Of a DNA stretch of 64,000 bases, positions 60,518 through 64,000 are shown one piece after another. The notes below the pieces were generated by a model. The model saw only the letters and a program-made list of their open reading frames with translations. It was not told the DNA's origin and did no database searches. The translations under genes were made by a program, and so were the position numbers. Within the stretch, counting starts at the first letter, position 1; each line of letters starts with the position of its first letter. The DNA lies in contig GL947594.1 of the NCBI GenBank assembly GCA_000218705.1, forward strand, positions 324,586 to 388,585, written 5' to 3'. This DNA is from Prochlorococcus marinus bv. HNLC1. GTDB taxonomy: Bacteria; Cyanobacteriota; Cyanobacteriia; PCC-6307; Cyanobiaceae.

Positions 60518-61220
60518 TCAATATTCAACGCATTCTTGGGCCTTTATACCTTGTTCTCTAAAAGGATGTTTTATTAGTTTCATTTCAGTAACTAAATCTG
60601 CAAATTCTATGATCTCTTTAGATGCTCCCCGTCCAGTTAAAATTACGTGACATAAATTTTTATTCATATTTAAGTCTTTTAAAAATATAATAATTTCCTC
60701 TGTATTGATATAACCTAACTTTATTGCAATATTTATTTCATCAAGAATTACTAGTTTATAGGATTCATTTTTAATGAACTCTTTAGCTACTTCCCATGCC
60801 TTATTGACTAAAAATTGATCTTTATTTCTATTTTGAGTCTCCCATGTAAACCCAGCCCCTAAAGATTTCCATTCAATATTATTAGAAAATTTCTCAAATG
60901 CTTTTTTTTCGCCAGTTGTCCAGGCTCCTTTTATAAACTGAATAATTGCAACTTTATAACCATGTCCTAATGTTCTTAGGCCCATACCAAGAGCTGCTGT
61001 AGTTTTTCCTTTCCCATTTCCTGTAAAGACGATAACCAAGACCTTTTTCTAAATTTCTCTCTTTTACTCTTTCTAATTGAATTTCTTTTCTTTTTTGCAT
61101 TCGTTTTTTATAAAGGTTTTCATCCACTTCTGGAGATAAATTACCTCCCATTCCCAATCTAGTAGCTTCCTTATCTAAATGATTTATATTATTTTGATCC
61201 GGTTGGTATTTATCTACCAT
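60518..61220 (-). CDS. cobO: Cob(I)alamin adenosyltransferase (CobO), frameshifted
   Basis: Adenosylates corrinoids late in cobalamin synthesis. The N-terminal frame begins MVDKYQPDQNNINHLDKEAT and includes a charged extension (KKRMQKRKEIQLERVKERNL). Near 61040 one extra base breaks the frame. Deleting it gives EKGLVIVFTGNGKGKTTAAL, which carries the P-loop GNGKGKTT. HVILTGRGASKEIIEFADLV near 165 and MKLIKHPFREQGIKAQECVE at the end follow. The rebuilt protein of about 233 residues is normal. Its gene order (pyrH-cobO-integrase-hemH) fits the region. Confidence 0.92.
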
Positions 61221-61258
61221 AAAAAGAATTAAAAGCTCATTTTATTTTTAACATGAAT

Positions 61259-62422
61259 TTAGTCTTTCCCAGCAAATTTTAATAATGCATTATTCACAGC
61301 TTTTTGCTGATCTCTTTTTGTTATCCAATGATGGTAAGTTTGATTATGCAAACTTACAGAATGCCCCATCATTCTTGCCGCAACGGTATCTGGCAAATCG
61401 TAGAAAATAGTTCTTACGGCCCAGGCGTGACGAAGGTCATATGGTCTTATCTTTATACCATACCTATTGAATTGATCAGTAATCCTTTTACCTATATTTT
61501 GTAAAGTTGTTTGGCTTAAATCTCTATTGATTTTTGGTAATAAAGAAGGATCATTTCCTAAAGAGCTTAATTCAAATAAATCAACCCATTTTGGATGAAA
61601 AGGCCAAACCTGATGCTCGCCTGTTTTGGTAGTTGGTAAAACTCTAAGAATCTTATCTCCATTATTTTTTAGAGCACTTAAATCACAGAAAAAAACTTCA
61701 TGATTTCTTAAACCATATGTAGCCATGAGACCAAATACATATTGCCATGATTTATTTGGAATATTTCTCCATAATTCTTCAATTAAATTATCATCAGGTA
61801 AATCACGAAAGCTGGCCTTTTTTATTCCGTATCCTCTAGACAAAGATTTCCATTCTGAAGGGAGACTAAGTTTTAAAAAATCTGCAAATACGTTTAAAGA
61901 TGTTCCGCATTGTTTTCTACTTCTTGACCCCTCTTGATAAGATTTCAATGTACTGAGGAATATATGATTAATATCTTTATTATCATTTTTTTTATAGATA
62001 TTAATCATTCTTTTGATATAAGGTTTATAAGAACTATTCCAAGTTGATTTTCTTGCACTGTTTAAATGATCATTTCTATATTCTTTAAAAAATTTTTTTT
62101 CAAATTCACTTATTTCTTTGATAAAAAATTCGTATGTTTTATTACCCTCCTGAATTGATGAAGTGATCCAGTTCCTCCATTCAAATTGATTGAGTTCTAA
62201 TTGTAAATTTATGAGTTGTAATTTTTTCTTAGCTTCCTCTAAACCATCAGTGTCTGCATCAATACCTAAAGATATACGTTGCACCTTTTGAATATTTTTA
62301 TTTTCTTTTGAGGGTAAAGATCCTCTTATATTAAGTTTGCCACCCCTTTTTTCTATTTTTAGTTTACTTCCTTTTATTAGAAACTTTCTGTTTATATCAT
62401 TAATTTCGTGAATTATATTCAT
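61259..62422 (-). CDS. Tyrosine recombinase/integrase-family protein
   Basis: 387 residues. The N-terminal 75 residues contain the beta-rich GGKLNIRGSLPS and SLGIDADTDGLEEAKKKLQL, resembling an arm-binding/AP2-like domain of phage integrases. A core-binding domain follows. The catalytic residues are R239 (YGLRNHE), K266 (TTKTGE), R331 (PYDLRHAW), H354 (MMGHS) and nucleophile Y363 (NQTYHHW). The position normally occupied by His before R331 is Tyr328, a permitted variant. No phage or IS genes or repeats flank it and the neighbours are core genes, so it appears to be a resident chromosomal recombinase. Target and function are unknown. Confidence 0.85.
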   Translation of the reverse strand: MNIIHEINDINRKFLIKGSKLKIEKRGGKLNIRGSLPSKENKNIQKVQRISLGIDADTDGLEEAKKKLQLINLQLELNQFEWRNWITSSIQEGNKTYEFFIKEISEFEKKFFKEYRNDHLNSARKSTWNSSYKPYIKRMINIYKKNDNKDINHIFLSTLKSYQEGSRSRKQCGTSLNVFADFLKLSLPSEWKSLSRGYGIKKASFRDLPDDNLIEELWRNIPNKSWQYVFGLMATYGLRNHEVFFCDLSALKNNGDKILRVLPTTKTGEHQVWPFHPKWVDLFELSSLGNDPSLLPKINRDLSQTTLQNIGKRITDQFNRYGIKIRPYDLRHAWAVRTIFYDLPDTVAARMMGHSVSLHNQTYHHWITKRDQQKAVNNALLKFAGKD

Positions 62423-62488
62423 TATGGCTATATAATTATTTTAATAATGACGTTTTCAATGTCTTTTTTCAATCTCTTTAAAAGTTAA

Positions 62489-63663
62489 ATGGAAAAAGTT
62501 GGTGTCCTATTAATGAATCTAGGAGGCCCTGAACGAATTAAAGATGTAGGTCCTTTTTTATATAATTTGTTTTCGGATCCAGAAATAATAAGATTGCCAA
62601 TCCCATTTTTTCAGAAACCGCTTGCATGGTTAATTAGTACTCTTCGTAGTACAAAATCACAAGAAGCATATTTATCAATTGGGGGCGGGTCGCCTTTAAG
62701 GCGAATTACTGAACAACAAGCTAGAGAATTACAGAGTAAATTAAGAGAAAGTGGACTTGATGCAACAACTTATATAGCCATGAGATATTGGCACCCTTTT
62801 ACTGAATCTGCAATAGCTGATATTAAAGCTGATGGAATAGATCAGGTTGTGGTCCTCCCCTTGTATCCTCATTTCTCAATAAGTACAAGTGGATCAAGTT
62901 TTAGAGAACTTAAAAAGTTACGAGATAATGATGCAGAATTTAAGAAAATCCCAATAAGGTGTATCAGGAGCTGGTTTAATCAGTCTGGTTATATAAAAGC
63001 TATGGTTGAATTAATTTCTGAGCAAATCCTTCTTTGTGAAAACCCTCTGGTGCTCATGTCTTTTTTACTGCACACGGAGTACCGAAAAGTTATGTTGAGG
63101 AAGCAGGTGATCCATATAAGAAACAAATTGAAGACTGTTCAAATTTAATTGTGAAAGAACTTGAAAAACATTTAAATTTTAGTAATCCCCATACACTTTC
63201 TTATCAAAGTAGAGTTGGCCCTGAAGAGTGGTTAAAACCATATACTGAAGATGTTCTGGAGGATCTTGGACGATCAAAAATAGAAGATTTAATAGTCGTT
63301 CCCATCAGTTTTGTTGGAGAACATATTGAAACACTTCAAGAAATTGATATTGAATATAAAGAATTAGCTGAGAGTGCTGGGATTAAAAATTTTAGAAGAG
63401 TAAAAGCTCTAAATATTAATTCTACATTTATAAATGGTTTAAAAGATTTAGTTATTTCATGCTTAGAAGAACCAATAGTAAATTTAGATCAAGCATCTGA
63501 ATTGCCAGCTAAGGTAAAACTTTATCCTCAAGAGAAATGGCAATGGGGCTGGAATAATAGTTCTGAAGTTTGGAATGGTAGGGTAGCGATGGTAATATTT
63601 ATAATTCTTTTTATAGAAATTATTTCTGGAGCAGGTCCATTACATAAATTAGGAATCTTATAA
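62489..63663 (+). CDS. hemH: Ferrochelatase with C-terminal CAB-like helix, frameshifted
   Basis: Inserts Fe2+ into protoporphyrin IX. The first frame has [20 protein letters not shown], then [20 protein letters not shown] near residue 62 and [18 protein letters not shown] near 126. Near 63045, one T is missing; restoring it gives [20 protein letters not shown], carrying the catalytic His. The rest is [18 protein letters not shown] and [18 protein letters not shown] with the catalytic Glu, then a C-terminal extension [20 protein letters not shown]. This is the Hli-type chlorophyll-binding helix characteristic of cyanobacterial and plastid ferrochelatase. About 391 residues rebuilt. Confidence 0.95.
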
Positions 63664-63705
63664 ATTACTATTTTATATTCTGTATCTAATAATTTAGCTA
63701 AATTT

Positions 63706-63741
63706 TTGACATTAATTTTAAATACTAGGCAAAAGTTGACA
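63706..63741 (+). promoter_or_regulatory. Tandem TTGACA boxes upstream of ilvB
   Basis: TTGACA occurs at 63706-63711 and again at 63736-63741, 30 bases apart, in front of the ilvB start. Either could be a -35 element, though no good -10 sits 17 bases beyond either. This is suggestive only; AT-rich sequence gives such boxes by chance. Confidence 0.25.
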
Positions 63742-63777
63742 AATAAGCCTACTATTTAAATAGATTTATCTACTTCA

Positions 63778-64000
63778 TTGACACTAGCTTCTACACCTAT
63801 ACAAAAAGATAATTCAGATGATGAAAATCCTAAGTGGATAACTGGTGCTGAAGCACTAATGGATTCGCTCAGAATACATGGTGTAAAAGTTATTTTTGGT
63901 TATCCTGGAGGTGCAATACTCCCTATATATGATGCCGTCCACAAAGCAGAGAAAGAAGGATGGTTAAAACACTATATGGTAAGACATGAACAAGGTGGAT
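63778..64000 (+). CDS. ilvB: Acetolactate synthase large subunit, N-terminal part (runs off right edge)
   Basis: First step of branched-chain amino acid synthesis, a thiamine-diphosphate enzyme. The visible 74 residues begin [20 protein letters not shown], followed by [20 protein letters not shown] and [26 protein letters not shown] at the edge completes the ThDP-binding PYR domain start, with the conserved Glu of the cofactor (HEQ). The start is TTG 63778 because no ATG precedes the conserved block. The protein continues past the window. Confidence 0.92.
   Translation, partial: MTLASTPIQKDNSDDENPKWITGAEALMDSLRIHGVKVIFGYPGGAILPIYDAVHKAEKEGWLKHYMVRHEQGG

Noticed and set aside
61259..62422. 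Prophage or integrated island
   Set aside because: Only the recombinase is present; neighbours are core genes, base composition does not change, and no flanking repeats or tRNA target are seen.

Overview
This window is a stretch of very AT-rich, densely packed cyanobacterial chromosome. The gene content and order fit a high-light-adapted Prochlorococcus. Evidence includes photosystem I genes psaF/psaJ, the cytochrome b6f pair petC/petA, psb27, a free high-light-inducible protein (Hli), a ferrochelatase with a C-terminal chlorophyll-binding-like helix, cobalamin genes, and the short 'hyper-conserved' protein gene of marine picocyanobacteria lying between two tRNA genes. Species identity rests on recall of gene families and synteny; no database search was possible.

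Layout. 0-6 kb: groL (partial), a small membrane protein, fabG, ispD, an LD-carboxypeptidase, ubiA, ppx and an HTH/membrane protein. 6-13 kb: a minus-strand block petC-petA-lgt-cobM, then tatC, a small membrane protein and an NFACT/RqcH gene. 12.5-19 kb: gmk, psaJ, psaF, tsaD, hli, a cation/proton antiporter, gltX, tRNA-Asp, hyper-conserved protein, tRNA-Trp, rplS. 19-26.7 kb: map, an SDR, a BioD-like/DRTGG protein, a DprA-like protein, yajQ, a prohibitin-family protein, hemL, an exonuclease III family gene. 26.7-33.4 kb: small unknowns, larC, a YbhN-like membrane protein, an iron ABC permease, a His-rich CobW GTPase, a pterin dehydratase and a YjbQ protein. 33.4-50 kb: M32 carboxypeptidase, ppa, hemC, rpoD, priA, a TPR/DUF3153 protein, argB, ssb-like, cobK, cutA, a PfkB kinase, purA, psb27, proS. 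50-64 kb: a small membrane protein overlapping a second, catalytically altered pyrophosphatase, lepB, a double-domain phosphoglycerate mutase, a CPBP protease, a class B PBP, transaldolase, an FAD reductase, frr, pyrH, cobO, a tyrosine recombinase, hemH and the start of ilvB.

Functionally this is core housekeeping: tetrapyrrole and B12 synthesis (hemL, hemC, hemH, cobM, cobK, cobO), photosynthetic electron transport, phosphate metabolism (ppx, two Ppa-family proteins), translation (two tRNAs, two aminoacyl-tRNA synthetases, rplS, frr, map, tsaD) and replication/transcription (priA, ssb, rpoD). No prophage, IS element or CRISPR array is visible.

A major caveat is sequence quality. At least eleven conserved genes are split by one or more single-base frameshifts (rqcH, the prohibitin gene, hemL twice, the gene at 27123, cobW, yjbQ, priA, proS three times, lepB, cobO, hemH). 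Several are indispensable, so I read these as sequencing or assembly indels rather than real decay and annotate them as reconstructed genes. I found no convincing new multi-gene system. The best leads are the coupled membrane-protein/pseudo-pyrophosphatase pair near 50.1-50.9 kb, the hyper-conserved protein locus, the nested hairpins upstream of rplS, and the conserved orphan tyrosine recombinase.
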